Assembly (NCBI GenBank): GCA_023511475.1
Contig: JAIMBM010000029.1
Span: 1-13,305 of the forward strand
Direction: 5' to 3'
Source of the DNA: Anaerolineae bacterium
Lineage (GTDB): Bacteria > Chloroflexota > Anaerolineae > SpSt-313
DNA: 13,305 nucleotides
Positions 1 through 7,139 of this stretch are shown in pieces. Numbering within the stretch: the stretch's first letter is position 1; each line of letters starts with the position of its first letter. The notes beneath the pieces are model-generated. The model made no database searches and was not told the DNA's origin. It saw only the letters and a list, made by a program, of their open reading frames with translations. The translations under genes were made by a program, and so were the position numbers.

Positions 1-1
1 A

Positions 2-142
2 AACCCTGGCGACTGCAGGGGGAACGGCGTCAACGGGATGGCTACCGTGAGTTGCGGGACGGCGCGGCTTCCGCCTGGGGAGGGGGCGACAGGGGTGGGG
101 ATCCTCGCATCAGCGGCACATATGAGCCTGCCCCATCGGTGA
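2..142 (+). CDS. possible 3' end of an upstream gene (partial, unidentified)
   Basis: Frame 2 is open from the window edge to a TGA at 140-142, about 46 codons. Roughly three quarters of its third positions are G or C, more than in the competing frame 1, which is open to 264 but overlaps the tRNA promoter. The residues include a Gly/Ala-rich run (VSCGTARLPPGEGATGVGI) that I do not recognise. It could be the C-terminus of a gene entering from the left, or it could be non-coding. A third frame also closes early, at about 50, so the frame choice is weak. Confidence 0.2.
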   Translation, partial: NPGDCRGNGVNGMATVSCGTARLPPGEGATGVGILASAAHMSLPHR

Positions 143-166
143 ACTACAACCGCGCTGCAGCGTCGG

Positions 167-196
167 TTGACGGCGGCCTGCTGGCTGTGGTATCAT
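167..196 (+). promoter_or_regulatory. sigma-70-type promoter for tRNA-Arg
   Basis: TTGACG at 167-172 and TATCAT at 191-196 each match the -35 and -10 consensus at five of six positions, with an 18-nt spacer. Transcription would start near 203, about 70 nt before the tRNA. The next gene on this strand is the tRNA, so this is its likely promoter. The same TATCAT hexamer recurs in the promoter of the chimeric gene at 12419-12424 (minus). Confidence 0.7.
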
Positions 197-271
197 CATG
201 GCATCCGGCACAGCCCTCCACCCGAAGGCTCCCTGGCGTGGCCTCCCGTGGCTGTGCCTTCTAGCTCACCA

Positions 272-344
272 GCCCCAGTAGCTCAGTGGACAGAGCAGCT
301 GCCTTCTAAGCAGTCGGCCGCAGGTTCGAATCCTGCCTGGGGTA
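272..344 (+). tRNA. tRNA-Arg (anticodon UCU)
   Basis: A full cloverleaf can be folded. The acceptor stem is 272-278 with 337-343 (one G-U pair). The D stem GCTC/GAGC is 281-284 with 293-296. The anticodon stem is 298-302 with 310-314, and its loop CTTCTAA carries anticodon TCT at 304-306... read as T305-C306-T307 after the conserved U33. The T stem GCAGG/CCTGC is 320-324 with 332-336, around loop TTCGAAT. The discriminator is A344. The next bases are CCT, so the 3' CCA is not encoded and must be added after transcription. It decodes AGA (and possibly AGG) codons, which are rare in this GC-rich genome. Confidence 0.96.
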
Positions 345-421
345 CCTGTAAGGGATTTCGCCCCGAGCCGGCGACCTACGCATGCAGTCACTCTCTCATC
401 CCACTCGCTGTGAGGTGCGCC

Positions 422-646
422 ATGGCTCCTACACCCGCATCTGCCCCCTCCGCTCGCCCGCGCGACCTCGAGGTCTGGTGGAAGACGGACTCCGACCGCT
501 GGCCTCTCGCGCCGAAAGGCCACTACATCGGCCCCGACGGCCGCCTGCTCTCACCAGGCGAGTTCGCCGCCTACGCCTCCTCGCCTGCCCGCCTCGTGGT
601 CGTCATCGACTCTAGCACCCGGTACCAGACTGCAGTGCGCCGATAG
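422..646 (+). CDS. small hypothetical protein (74 aa)
   Basis: ATG at 422 has an AGGTG sequence about 6 nt upstream and opens a 74-codon frame ending TAG at 644-646. The product is soluble-looking, with a Pro/Ala-rich first 14 residues. A compact segment follows: DLEVWWKTDSDRWPLAPKGH, then a turn-rich YIGPDGRLLSPGEFAAY, then a hydrophobic strand LVVVID. I see no catalytic motif, signal peptide or membrane segment and do not recognise the family. It sits alone between the tRNA and the acyl-CoA dehydrogenase promoter and has no promoter of its own that I can see, so it may be read through from the tRNA transcript. An overlapping longer frame from 167 includes the tRNA and is not credible. The existence of the gene is moderately supported; its function is unknown. 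Confidence 0.45.
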   Translation: MAPTPASAPSARPRDLEVWWKTDSDRWPLAPKGHYIGPDGRLLSPGEFAAYASSPARLVVVIDSSTRYQTAVRR

Positions 647-666
647 GGTGCCATCCGTCCCCGCTA

Positions 667-696
667 TTGCCCTTCCCACTGGAGCAGTGGTATAAT
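667..696 (+). promoter_or_regulatory. sigma-70-type promoter for the acd-etfBA operon
   Basis: TTGCCC at 667-672 (four of six) and a perfect TATAAT at 691-696 are separated by 18 nt. The predicted start near 703 leaves a 60-nt leader before the ATG at 763, with a strong AGGAGG at 752-757. The leader is GC-rich and I see no riboswitch or operator in it. Confidence 0.75.
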
Positions 697-762
697 GAGA
701 CCGTCCCACCCGGCCGGGCCTCCGCGCCACGGCGGCGCGCCACCTCACGAGAGGAGGAAGGC

Positions 763-1983
763 ATGGACTTTGCCCTGTCGGAAGAGCACCAGATGGTGCA
801 GCGCATGGTCCGCGACTTTGCGGCCCGCGAGATCGCTCCCAACGTCAAAGAGCACGATCGCCGTCAGACCTTCGACCGTAGCATCCTCCCCAGAATGGCC
901 GCTCAGGGCCTGCTCGGAATCTGCCTCCCGGTCCGGTACGGCGGAGCCGGCATGGACTTTGTCTCGCTGGGCCTCGCCTGCGAGGAGCTCGAGTACGTCG
1001 ACACCGCCTACCGCGTCATCCTCTCCGTCCACGTCGGCCTCAACGGGCTGACTCTACTGCAGTGGGGCACCGAGGAGCAGAAGCAGCGGTACCTCGTTCC
1101 CCAGTCTCTCGGCGAAAAGATCGCCACCTACGGCCTCACCGAGCCTTCCGCAGGCTCCGACGCCATCGGCATCCAGTCGACTGCCCGCCGCGAGGGCGAT
1201 CATTGGGTGCTCAACGGCGAGAAGATGTGGATTTCTCTCGCTGACGTCGCCGACAACTTCCTCGTCTTCGCCTGGACCGACCAGGAGAAGAAGCGCGCCC
1301 GCGATCACACTGGCATGTCGGCCTTTATCATCGAGCGCGGCTTCCCGGGCGTGCAGACGGGCACAATCCACGGCAAGCTCGGCGTGCGCGCGGGCAACAC
1401 CGGCTGGATATCTATGAAGGACGTGCCCGTCCCGTCTGAGAACATGCTCGGGAGAGAGGGCGAGGGTTTCTACATCGCCATGTCGGCCCTCGACAATGGG
1501 CGCTATACCGTGGCCTGGGGCGCAACCGGCCTCATCCGTGCCTGCCTCGATGCCTCCGTCCGCTATGCCCGCGAGCGCCAGGCCTTTGGCGTAGAGATCG
1601 GACGGCACGAGTTGGTCCAGCAGATGATCGCCAACATGCAGCTCAAGTACGACACCGCCCGCCTGCTCTGCCTGCGCGCCGGCTGGCTCAAGAACCAGGG
1701 CATCCGCAATACGCGCGAGACCTCGCTCGCCAAGTGGCACGCGACCGTCTCCTCCTTCGAATGCGCCGCCGACGCCGTCGAGATCCACGGCGCCTACGGC
1801 TACTCCGACGAGTACGACGTCGAGCGCTTCCTGCGCAACTCCAAGGGCGCGGTTATCTACGAGGGCTCCAGGGAGATTCAGCAGCTCATCCAGGCGCAGT
1901 ACGCCCTCGGGTACCGCAAGGACCGACCCCTGCGCTGCGAGATGCCCGCCTACGACCCCGTTGCGTGGCAGCAGGAGGCCTGA
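763..1983 (+). CDS. acyl-CoA dehydrogenase (FAD-dependent)
   Basis: This 406-aa protein is the usual length of a short/medium-chain acyl-CoA dehydrogenase, which oxidises (or in reverse reduces) the alpha-beta bond of an acyl-CoA and exchanges electrons with ETF. The N-terminal helical domain spans about 1-120. The first family signature, YGLTEPSAGSD, is at about 123-133, and the middle beta domain is about 120-230. The C-terminal helical domain carries RERQAFG (270-276), EIHGAYGYSDEYDVERFLRN (340-359) and the loop AVIYEGSREIQ (363-373). Glu367 in IYEG is at the position of the catalytic base of this family. ATG 763 is chosen over an in-frame start at 667 because AGGAGG lies 5 nt upstream and the 667 start would precede the promoter. 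It is the first gene of an operon with etfB and etfA, 28 bp apart. Substrate (butyryl-, glutaryl-, acryloyl- or caffeyl-like CoA) cannot be decided from sequence alone. Confidence 0.93.
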   Translation: MDFALSEEHQMVQRMVRDFAAREIAPNVKEHDRRQTFDRSILPRMAAQGLLGICLPVRYGGAGMDFVSLGLACEELEYVDTAYRVILSVHVGLNGLTLLQWGTEEQKQRYLVPQSLGEKIATYGLTEPSAGSDAIGIQSTARREGDHWVLNGEKMWISLADVADNFLVFAWTDQEKKRARDHTGMSAFIIERGFPGVQTGTIHGKLGVRAGNTGWISMKDVPVPSENMLGREGEGFYIAMSALDNGRYTVAWGATGLIRACLDASVRYARERQAFGVEIGRHELVQQMIANMQLKYDTARLLCLRAGWLKNQGIRNTRETSLAKWHATVSSFECAADAVEIHGAYGYSDEYDVERFLRNSKGAVIYEGSREIQQLIQAQYALGYRKDRPLRCEMPAYDPVAWQQEA

Positions 1984-2011
1984 TCGGCCGCACCCCCGGA
2001 AGGAGCCGAGC

Positions 2012-2812
2012 ATGCATGCCATCGTCTGCATCAAGCAGGTGCCCGATACCACCGAGGTCAGGATCAACCCCGAAACCAACACCCTCATCCGGGAAGGCGT
2101 GGCCAGCATCATCAACCCCTTCGACACCTATGCCATCGAAGAAGGGCTCCGCCTGAAGGAGCGCTTTGGTGGCAAAGTGACCGTCCTGAGCATGGGCCCG
2201 CCCCAGGCCCGCGAGGCCCTGAAAGAGGCCGTGGCCATGGGCGCCGACGAGGCTATCCTCCTGACCGACAAGGCCTTTGCCGGGTCAGACACCTGGGCCA
2301 CCGCCTACACCCTCTCCTGGGCCATCCGTCACCTCACACCCTTTGACATCATCCTCTGCGGCAAGCAGGCCATCGACGGGGATACCGGCCAGGTCGGCCC
2401 CGGAATCGCCCGCCAACTCCAGATCCCTCAGCTGACCTACGTGAGCCGGGTCCTTGAGATAGACCCGGAGAGCGCACACATCCGCGTGGAGCGGCTGCTC
2501 GAAGAGGGCCGCGAGATCGTCGACTGCTCCCTCCCCGCCCTGCTTACCGTCGTGAAGGACATCAACCAGCCCCGCTACCCAACCTTTATGGGAATCCGCC
2601 GGGCGACGCGCATGGAGATTCCGGTCTGGGATAGCCAGGCCCTCCCCGAGGCCAACCCGGAGTACCTCGGCCTCCGGGGCTCGCCGACCCAGGTGGTGCG
2701 CATCTTCCATCCCCCCGCGCGGTCCGGCCAGGCAACACTCCTGACCGGGGACACACCCGCCCAGCTCGCTGCCCAGCTTGCCGACCGCCTGCTGGCGGAC
2801 AAGGTCATCTAG
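2012..2812 (+). CDS. etfB: electron transfer flavoprotein beta subunit
   Basis: EtfB, 266 aa, forms a heterodimer with the EtfA encoded next and shuttles electrons to or from the acyl-CoA dehydrogenase. The start MHAIVCIKQVPDT is the classic EtfB N-terminus, and ATG 2012 has GGAAGGAG 6 nt upstream. Conserved blocks are INPFDTYAIEEGLRLKE (34-50), VTVLSMGPPQA (56-66), MGADEAILLTDKAFAGSDTW (76-95), the nucleotide loop CGKQAIDGDTGQVGPGIA (116-133) and PALLTVVKDINQPRYPT (175-191). The DGDTxQVGP loop and the MGPPQA/KAFAGSDT blocks resemble clostridial Etfs that bind a second FAD in the beta subunit; mitochondrial-type AMP-binding Etf has a DDDxNQTG-like loop instead. That assignment is from memory of the family and supports, but does not prove, electron bifurcation. 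The C-terminal tail (about 225-266) would be the arm that embraces EtfA. Confidence 0.93.
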   Translation: MHAIVCIKQVPDTTEVRINPETNTLIREGVASIINPFDTYAIEEGLRLKERFGGKVTVLSMGPPQAREALKEAVAMGADEAILLTDKAFAGSDTWATAYTLSWAIRHLTPFDIILCGKQAIDGDTGQVGPGIARQLQIPQLTYVSRVLEIDPESAHIRVERLLEEGREIVDCSLPALLTVVKDINQPRYPTFMGIRRATRMEIPVWDSQALPEANPEYLGLRGSPTQVVRIFHPPARSGQATLLTGDTPAQLAAQLADRLLADKVI

Positions 2813-2822
2813 GGAGGCCACC

Positions 2823-4019
2823 GTGAGCGGACTCATCGTCCTCGCTGAGCGCTGTACCGCCTGCGGGAGCTGCCTGGGCGTGTGCCCGTTCGGCGCCCTC
2901 TCACTCGAGGGCGACACCGTGGTCGTGGGCGACCAGTGCAATCTCTGCGGGGCCTGCGTGGACGCCTGTCCCTCCGAAGCACTTCGTGTGGAGCGGCCAG
3001 AGGCCACTGCGGAGCCGGACCAGGCGACCTATCGGGGCGTCTGGGTCTGGGTGGAGCAGTTCCAGGGGCGCGCCTGCACGATCTCCTGGGAGATGATGGG
3101 TCAGGGCAGGCGCCTCGCCGATGAGCTCGGCGTCGCCCTGACGGCCTGTGTCCTCGGCCACGACGTCGGCCACATCGCCCGAGAGGCCATCACCTACGGC
3201 GCCGAACGGGTATTCCTCGTCGACGACCCCACCCTCGCCGTGTACCGCACCGACCCGTACGCCGCGGTGCTGGTGCACCTGGTGCGAGAGCATCGCCCAG
3301 AGATCTTTTTGCTCGGCGCCAGCGCACGCGGGCGCGACCTTGCCGGGGCTGTCGCGACCGACCTTCACACCGGCCTGACGGCGGACTGCACCGGCCTCGA
3401 CATCGACCCGGAGACCCGCCTCCTCCGGCAGACCCGCCCCGCTTTCGGCGGCAACATCATGGCCACGATCATCTGTCCAAAGCACCGCCCACAGATGGCC
3501 ACCGTGCGCCACCGGGTTTTCGAGGTGCCGCCGGCGGACGAATCCCGCTCCGGCCAGATCGTGCACGTGCCAGCCATCATGCCGGAGGAGCGGATCGCCT
3601 GCCGGGTCGCGGACTTTGTCCTCGAATCGGGACAGGTGAACCTCGCCGATGCGCGAATCATCGTGACCGGGGGCCGCGGCGTTGGTGGGCCAGAGGGCTT
3701 TGAGCCCATTCGCGAGCTGGCGGAGGTGCTCGGAGGCGCCGTCGGGGCCTCTCGCGCGGCGGTAGATGCTGGCTGGATCCCCTATGCGCACCAGGTCGGG
3801 CAGACGGGGCGCACCGTCAAGCCCGATCTCTACATCGCCTGCGGAGTCTCCGGGGCCATCCAGCACCTCGCCGGGATGCAGACTTCGAAGGTGATCGTCG
3901 CCATCAACAAGGATCCGGAGGCCCCGATCTTCAATGTGGCCACCTACGGTATCGTCGGCGACCTCTTCCAGATCGTGCCGGCGCTTACTGCCGAGTTCCG
4001 GCGTCGCCTTGCCCGCTAG
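2823..4019 (+). CDS. etfA: electron transfer flavoprotein alpha subunit with N-terminal 2x[4Fe-4S] ferredoxin domain
   Basis: This 398-aa EtfA is longer than the usual 310-340 because it begins with a ferredoxin domain. Two cluster motifs are visible: C11-x2-C14-x2-C17-x3-C21-P and C39-x2-C42-x2-C45-x3-C49-P. The EtfA N-terminal domain follows (about 71-240), with LLGASARGRDLAG (163-175) and TGLTADCTGLDID (183-195). The C-terminal FAD domain has GGRGVGGPEGF (283-293), RAAVDAGW (311-318), QVGQTGRTVKPDLYIACGVS (324-343) and SGAIQHLAGM then AINKDPEAPIF (343-370). The GTG start at 2823 has GGGAGG 5 nt upstream; the gap after etfB is 10 bp, so the two are co-translated. Ferredoxin-fused EtfA is known from CarE of Acetobacterium woodii caffeyl-CoA reductase and LctC of its lactate dehydrogenase. 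The order acd-etfB-etfA equals carC-carD-carE. The clusters would pass electrons to or from free ferredoxin. Confidence 0.94.
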   Translation: MSGLIVLAERCTACGSCLGVCPFGALSLEGDTVVVGDQCNLCGACVDACPSEALRVERPEATAEPDQATYRGVWVWVEQFQGRACTISWEMMGQGRRLADELGVALTACVLGHDVGHIAREAITYGAERVFLVDDPTLAVYRTDPYAAVLVHLVREHRPEIFLLGASARGRDLAGAVATDLHTGLTADCTGLDIDPETRLLRQTRPAFGGNIMATIICPKHRPQMATVRHRVFEVPPADESRSGQIVHVPAIMPEERIACRVADFVLESGQVNLADARIIVTGGRGVGGPEGFEPIRELAEVLGGAVGASRAAVDAGWIPYAHQVGQTGRTVKPDLYIACGVSGAIQHLAGMQTSKVIVAINKDPEAPIFNVATYGIVGDLFQIVPALTAEFRRRLAR

Positions 4020-4058
4020 GCTCGCCCCAAGAAAACGTTGTGACGCGGAGGCTGAGTG

Positions 4059-4760
4059 ATGCTGATTCTCCTCTGGGGCGCGCTCGGGGTCGCCCTGGCT
4101 GCGGCGCTCAACCCCCTCGCCGACCGGCTGCCGAAGCATGCGAGGCTGTCGCTGCAGTCGGTCTGCCCTTACTGCGGGAGCTCGCCGGCCGGCGGGCAGC
4201 CTCTGGCCATCGTCGCCCTGCTCGCCGGCCGTCTCCGCTGCCGTGCCTGCCGCTCACGGCTGCCCGCCAGGCGTTGGCTCTTCGAGCTCTGCCTCGGCCT
4301 CCTCTTCGCGCTGCTCGCCTGGCGCTACGGCTGGTCCATCCAGCTGCCCATCGCCAGCCTGCACGCCGCAGCGCTCGCCCTGATCGCCGTCACCGACCTG
4401 GAGGAGCGCATCGTTCCCGACGCCGTGCTCCTGCCGGCGGCCCTGTTTGCCATCCTGAGCACGCTCGCCCTCTCTCCCTCGCAGCTGCCCAACAGGCTGC
4501 TTGCAGGCGCGGTCGGGTTTGGCATCTTCCTGGCCTTGAGGGTGCTCAAGATGGGGTGGGGGGACGTCAAGCTGGCGGGCTATGTCGGCCTGATCGCAGG
4601 CTACCCGCGGGTCTTTGCCTGCCTGACCATCACAGCATTGGCGGGCGGCCTGGCTGCCGCCGCCCTGCTGCTCACAAGGAGAGCCCAAAGGCGGAGCTAT
4701 ATCCCCTACGCCCCATACCTCGTCCTCGGCGCTCTCCTCGCCGTTTTGGTGCACACTTAG
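4059..4760 (+). CDS. type IV prepilin peptidase (A24 family, TadV/CpaA/PilD-like)
   Basis: This 233-aa multi-pass membrane aspartyl protease would cleave, and perhaps N-methylate, the leader of type IV prepilins at the cytoplasmic face. The catalytic aspartates are D113 in TDLEERIVPD and D169 in GWGD (MGWGDVKLAG). The N-terminal cytoplasmic part has NPLADRLP (18-25) and two CxxC pairs, C36/C39 and C61/C64, as in PilD-type bifunctional enzymes; short TadV/CpaA proteins lack these. About six to seven hydrophobic segments can be seen: 1-18, 73-90, 97-112, 122-138, 146-162, 172-205 and 219-231. ATG 4059 is preferred over GTG 4056 because GGAGG lies 7 nt before it. It lies 39 bp after etfA with no clear terminator between, so it may share the etf transcript. 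Its stop overlaps that of cpaF on the other strand. Its likely substrates are the TadE-like pseudopilin and the missing Flp pilin of the adjacent cluster. Confidence 0.92.
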   Translation: MLILLWGALGVALAAALNPLADRLPKHARLSLQSVCPYCGSSPAGGQPLAIVALLAGRLRCRACRSRLPARRWLFELCLGLLFALLAWRYGWSIQLPIASLHAAALALIAVTDLEERIVPDAVLLPAALFAILSTLALSPSQLPNRLLAGAVGFGIFLALRVLKMGWGDVKLAGYVGLIAGYPRVFACLTITALAGGLAAAALLLTRRAQRRSYIPYAPYLVLGALLAVLVHT

Positions 4761-6103
4761 CGCCGGAACGAGTAGCCAAACAGCTCGGGGCTGACCTCCA
4801 TGCCAGCGAGTCGGATCTTTTCCGCGAACTTGGGCGTGATGCCCGTCGGCTCCAGCCGGCCGACGATCCTCCCGTCGCGCATGCCGGTCTCCTTGAAGAC
4901 AAAGATCTGCTGCATGAGGATGGTGTCGCCCTCCATCCCCGAAACCTCGCAGACCTCGACGACCTTGCGCGACCCGTCGCGCATGCGCTGCAGGTGCACG
5001 ACCAGGTTGATCGCCGAGGCGATCTGCTCCCGGATCGCGCGCAGCGGCAGGTCCATTCCCGCCATGAGCACCATCGTCTCGATGCGCCGCAGTGTGTCGC
5101 GGGCACTGTTGGAGTGAATGGTCGTCATCGAGCCGTCGTGGCCGGTGTTCATGGCCTGCATCATGTCCAGCGCCTCGCCGCCGCGCGCCTCGCCGACGAC
5201 GATCCGATCCGGCCGCATGCGCAGGGCGTTGATCACAAGCTGCCGGATGGTGATCTGACCCTTCCCCTCCAGGTTGGGTGGCCGCGCCTCCAGCGTGACG
5301 ACGTGCTCCTGACGAAGCTGCAGCTCGGCCGCATCCTCTATGGTGATGATGCGCTCGTCGCCCGGTATGAAGGATGAGAAGATGTTCAGAAGCGTCGTCT
5401 TGCCGGTGCCAGTGCCGCCCGAGATGACGATGTTGAGTCGCGCCCGCACGCACATGGCCATGAACTCGAGAAACTCGGCCGTGCAGGTCCCGAGCCGTAC
5501 CAGGTCCTCGACCCCCAACGGCACGCGGTAGAACTTGCGGATGGTCAGCACCGGCCCCACGAGCGACAGCGGCGGAATGATGGCATTGACGCGCGAGCCA
5601 TCGGGCAGCCGCGCGTCGACCATCGGCGAAGCCTCGTCAATACGCCTGCCAAGCGGTGCCACGATCCGTTCGATGATGCGCATGAGATGAGCCGTGTCGT
5701 CGAACCTCAGCGGCGTGCGCTCGATCTTGCCGGCGCGCTCGACGTACACGTTGTCGGGCCCGTTGACCATGATCTCCGTAACCGTCTCGTCGCGCAGCAG
5801 CGCATCGAGCGGACCGTATCCGAGTATCTCGGCAACGACCCGCTCAAAGAGCTGCTCGCGCTCGGTGCGGCCAAGCACCATGCTCGAGCCTCGCACGGCA
5901 TCCGCATAGACCTCCGCGATCTTGCGGCGGACTGCCTGCAGGTCCCCTCCATCCCCTTCACTCCTGAGCTCTGACACGACGCGGTCGCGTACCTGCGCCA
6001 CAAGCTGCCGGTACACTTCTTCGCGCCGAAGCGGTGCCACGGGCGCACCTCGCACCTGCGAATCCGCCTGCGCCCCATCGGGACGATTCACTTTGAAGAG
6101 CAT
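4757..6103 (-). CDS. cpaF: Flp pilus assembly ATPase CpaF/TadA (type II/IV secretion ATPase)
   Basis: This 448-aa hexameric ATPase powers Flp pilus assembly at the cytoplasmic face of the TadB/TadC platform. The N-terminal domain (about 25-210) includes ERVVAEILGYGPLDALLRD (87-105) and the ITEIMVNGPDNVYVER-type block (109-123). The motor domain has Walker A GGTGTGKTT (229-237), the Asp box IITIEDAAEL (252-261), Walker B RIVVGEARGGEALD (300-313) and the His box GHDGSMTTIHSNSARD (321-336). All expected ATPase residues are present. ATG at 6103 follows an AAGGAG site by 8-9 nt. Length is normal for CpaF. It is the last gene of the cluster, after tadB-tadC, whereas cpaF is usually placed before them. 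Its TAA stop (4759-4757) overlaps the prepilin peptidase TAG on the other strand. Confidence 0.96.
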   Translation of the reverse strand: MLFKVNRPDGAQADSQVRGAPVAPLRREEVYRQLVAQVRDRVVSELRSEGDGGDLQAVRRKIAEVYADAVRGSSMVLGRTEREQLFERVVAEILGYGPLDALLRDETVTEIMVNGPDNVYVERAGKIERTPLRFDDTAHLMRIIERIVAPLGRRIDEASPMVDARLPDGSRVNAIIPPLSLVGPVLTIRKFYRVPLGVEDLVRLGTCTAEFLEFMAMCVRARLNIVISGGTGTGKTTLLNIFSSFIPGDERIITIEDAAELQLRQEHVVTLEARPPNLEGKGQITIRQLVINALRMRPDRIVVGEARGGEALDMMQAMNTGHDGSMTTIHSNSARDTLRRIETMVLMAGMDLPLRAIREQIASAINLVVHLQRMRDGSRKVVEVCEVSGMEGDTILMQQIFVFKETGMRDGRIVGRLEPTGITPKFAEKIRLAGMEVSPELFGYSFRR

Positions 6104-6191
6104 GGTGCCCTCTCCTTCACCACCAACCCACCGCCCGAGCAGCCCGGCGCGCCCCGGGCCAGGCAGCGGCGAGAGACCAGGTACACGCCAG

Positions 6192-7139
6192 CTAGCGGGA
6201 CCTGAAGGCCTCCAGGATGGCCGGCACCGCCGGGCCCAGGATCACGGCAAAGGTCGCCGGGAGGATGAAAAAAACCATCGGGAAGAGCATCTTCAGGGGC
6301 GCGGCCCGCGCCTGCTCCTGCGCCCGCTGACGGCGCCGCATGCGGAGCTGATCCGCCTGCGCATGGAGCGTGTCCGAGATGCTGAACCCGAGTTGATCGG
6401 CCTGTAGCAGCACCGCCACCAGCCCCGAGAGCTCTGGGACGTCGGTGCGATACACCATGTTGCGGAGCGCATCCCGCCAGCTGACACCGAACCCGATCTC
6501 TGAAACGGCGCGCCGGAACTCGCGCGCCAGCGCGTGGTCCCAGGTCTCGCCGATCTTGAGGAACGAGTTCTCGAGGCCGAGGCCTCCATCGACACAGACG
6601 GTCAGCATGTCAAGCGCATCCGGAAGCGCCAGCATGATGGCCCGGCGGCGCTTCCTCATCCGGCGGCTCAGCCAGAACTGCGGCAGCGTGGCAAAGAGCA
6701 GCGCCCCGGCCAGGCCGAGCATCAGCCCACGCAGGAGGGACCCGGTCATGGACAGGCCCATCACCGTGGCTCCCACCCCGAATACCAGCGCCAGCAGGAT
6801 GCGGAGCCCCAAAAAGTCCAGCGCCCCGAGGCCAAAGGGGGAGCCGGCGATCAGGAGCTGACGGCTCAGCCGATCCAGGTTCGCCATCGGCGAGATGCGA
6901 CCGACCGCCCGCAGCAGGCGCCGCACCAGCGGCTCCAGCACGCGCTGCCGGAAAGGTGCCTGCAGCTCGAGCGTCGGCGCAAGGAGCTCCCGCGACACAG
7001 CCTGCTCGAGGCGTCGCACCGAGTGCTGCCCCTGACGCATGAGCTCCAGGCCCACCCACAGCGCACCGATGGCCAGTGCCACCAGCTCGCCGACCAGCGC
7101 GGCTTCTGCCAAGATAGATTCGCCCACACTACGCCTCAC
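6192..7139 (-). CDS. tadC: Flp pilus assembly protein TadC (type II secretion F-domain platform protein)
   Basis: TadC, 315 aa, is an inner-membrane platform protein that pairs with TadB and couples the CpaF motor to the growing pilus. Hydrophobic segments are at about 13-33, 112-128, 135-155 and 285-307. The T2SSF domain runs from about 170 to 300 and includes LPDALDMLTVCVDGGLGLEN (172-191), a helical stretch through QADQLGFSISDTLHAQADQL (246-265) and the closing AAPLKMLFPMVFFILPATF (279-297). That last pattern separates TadC from TadB. The GTG start overlaps the tadB stop as GTGA (7139-7136), indicating translational coupling; a GAGGT just upstream is close to the start, so a second GTG at 7127 is an alternative. 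An 88-nt gap separates it from cpaF. Confidence 0.92.
   Translation of the reverse strand: MRRSVGESILAEAALVGELVALAIGALWVGLELMRQGQHSVRRLEQAVSRELLAPTLELQAPFRQRVLEPLVRRLLRAVGRISPMANLDRLSRQLLIAGSPFGLGALDFLGLRILLALVFGVGATVMGLSMTGSLLRGLMLGLAGALLFATLPQFWLSRRMRKRRRAIMLALPDALDMLTVCVDGGLGLENSFLKIGETWDHALAREFRRAVSEIGFGVSWRDALRNMVYRTDVPELSGLVAVLLQADQLGFSISDTLHAQADQLRMRRRQRAQEQARAAPLKMLFPMVFFILPATFAVILGPAVPAILEAFRSR

Noticed and set aside
52..264. 70-codon plus-strand ORF before the tRNA
   Set aside because: It overlaps a good -35/-10 pair at 167-196, has no ribosome site, and its third-position GC is poorer than that of the adjacent frame.
272..762. tRNA gene as an integration site (attachment site) of a mobile element
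   Set aside because: No integrase, no repeat of the tRNA 3' end elsewhere in the window, and base composition does not change visibly beyond it.
1054..4139. Long minus-strand ORFs antisense to acd, etfB and etfA (1054-2127, 2285-3007, 2901-4139)
   Set aside because: They mirror well-conserved flavoprotein genes, lack ribosome sites and recognisable motifs, and arise from GC-biased third positions.
4040..5453. Overlapping long ORFs at 4040-5377 (+) and 4254-5453 (-)
   Set aside because: Both run across the junction of the prepilin peptidase and cpaF, whose catalytic motifs are intact in other frames; the translations are Arg/His/Ala-rich and meaningless.
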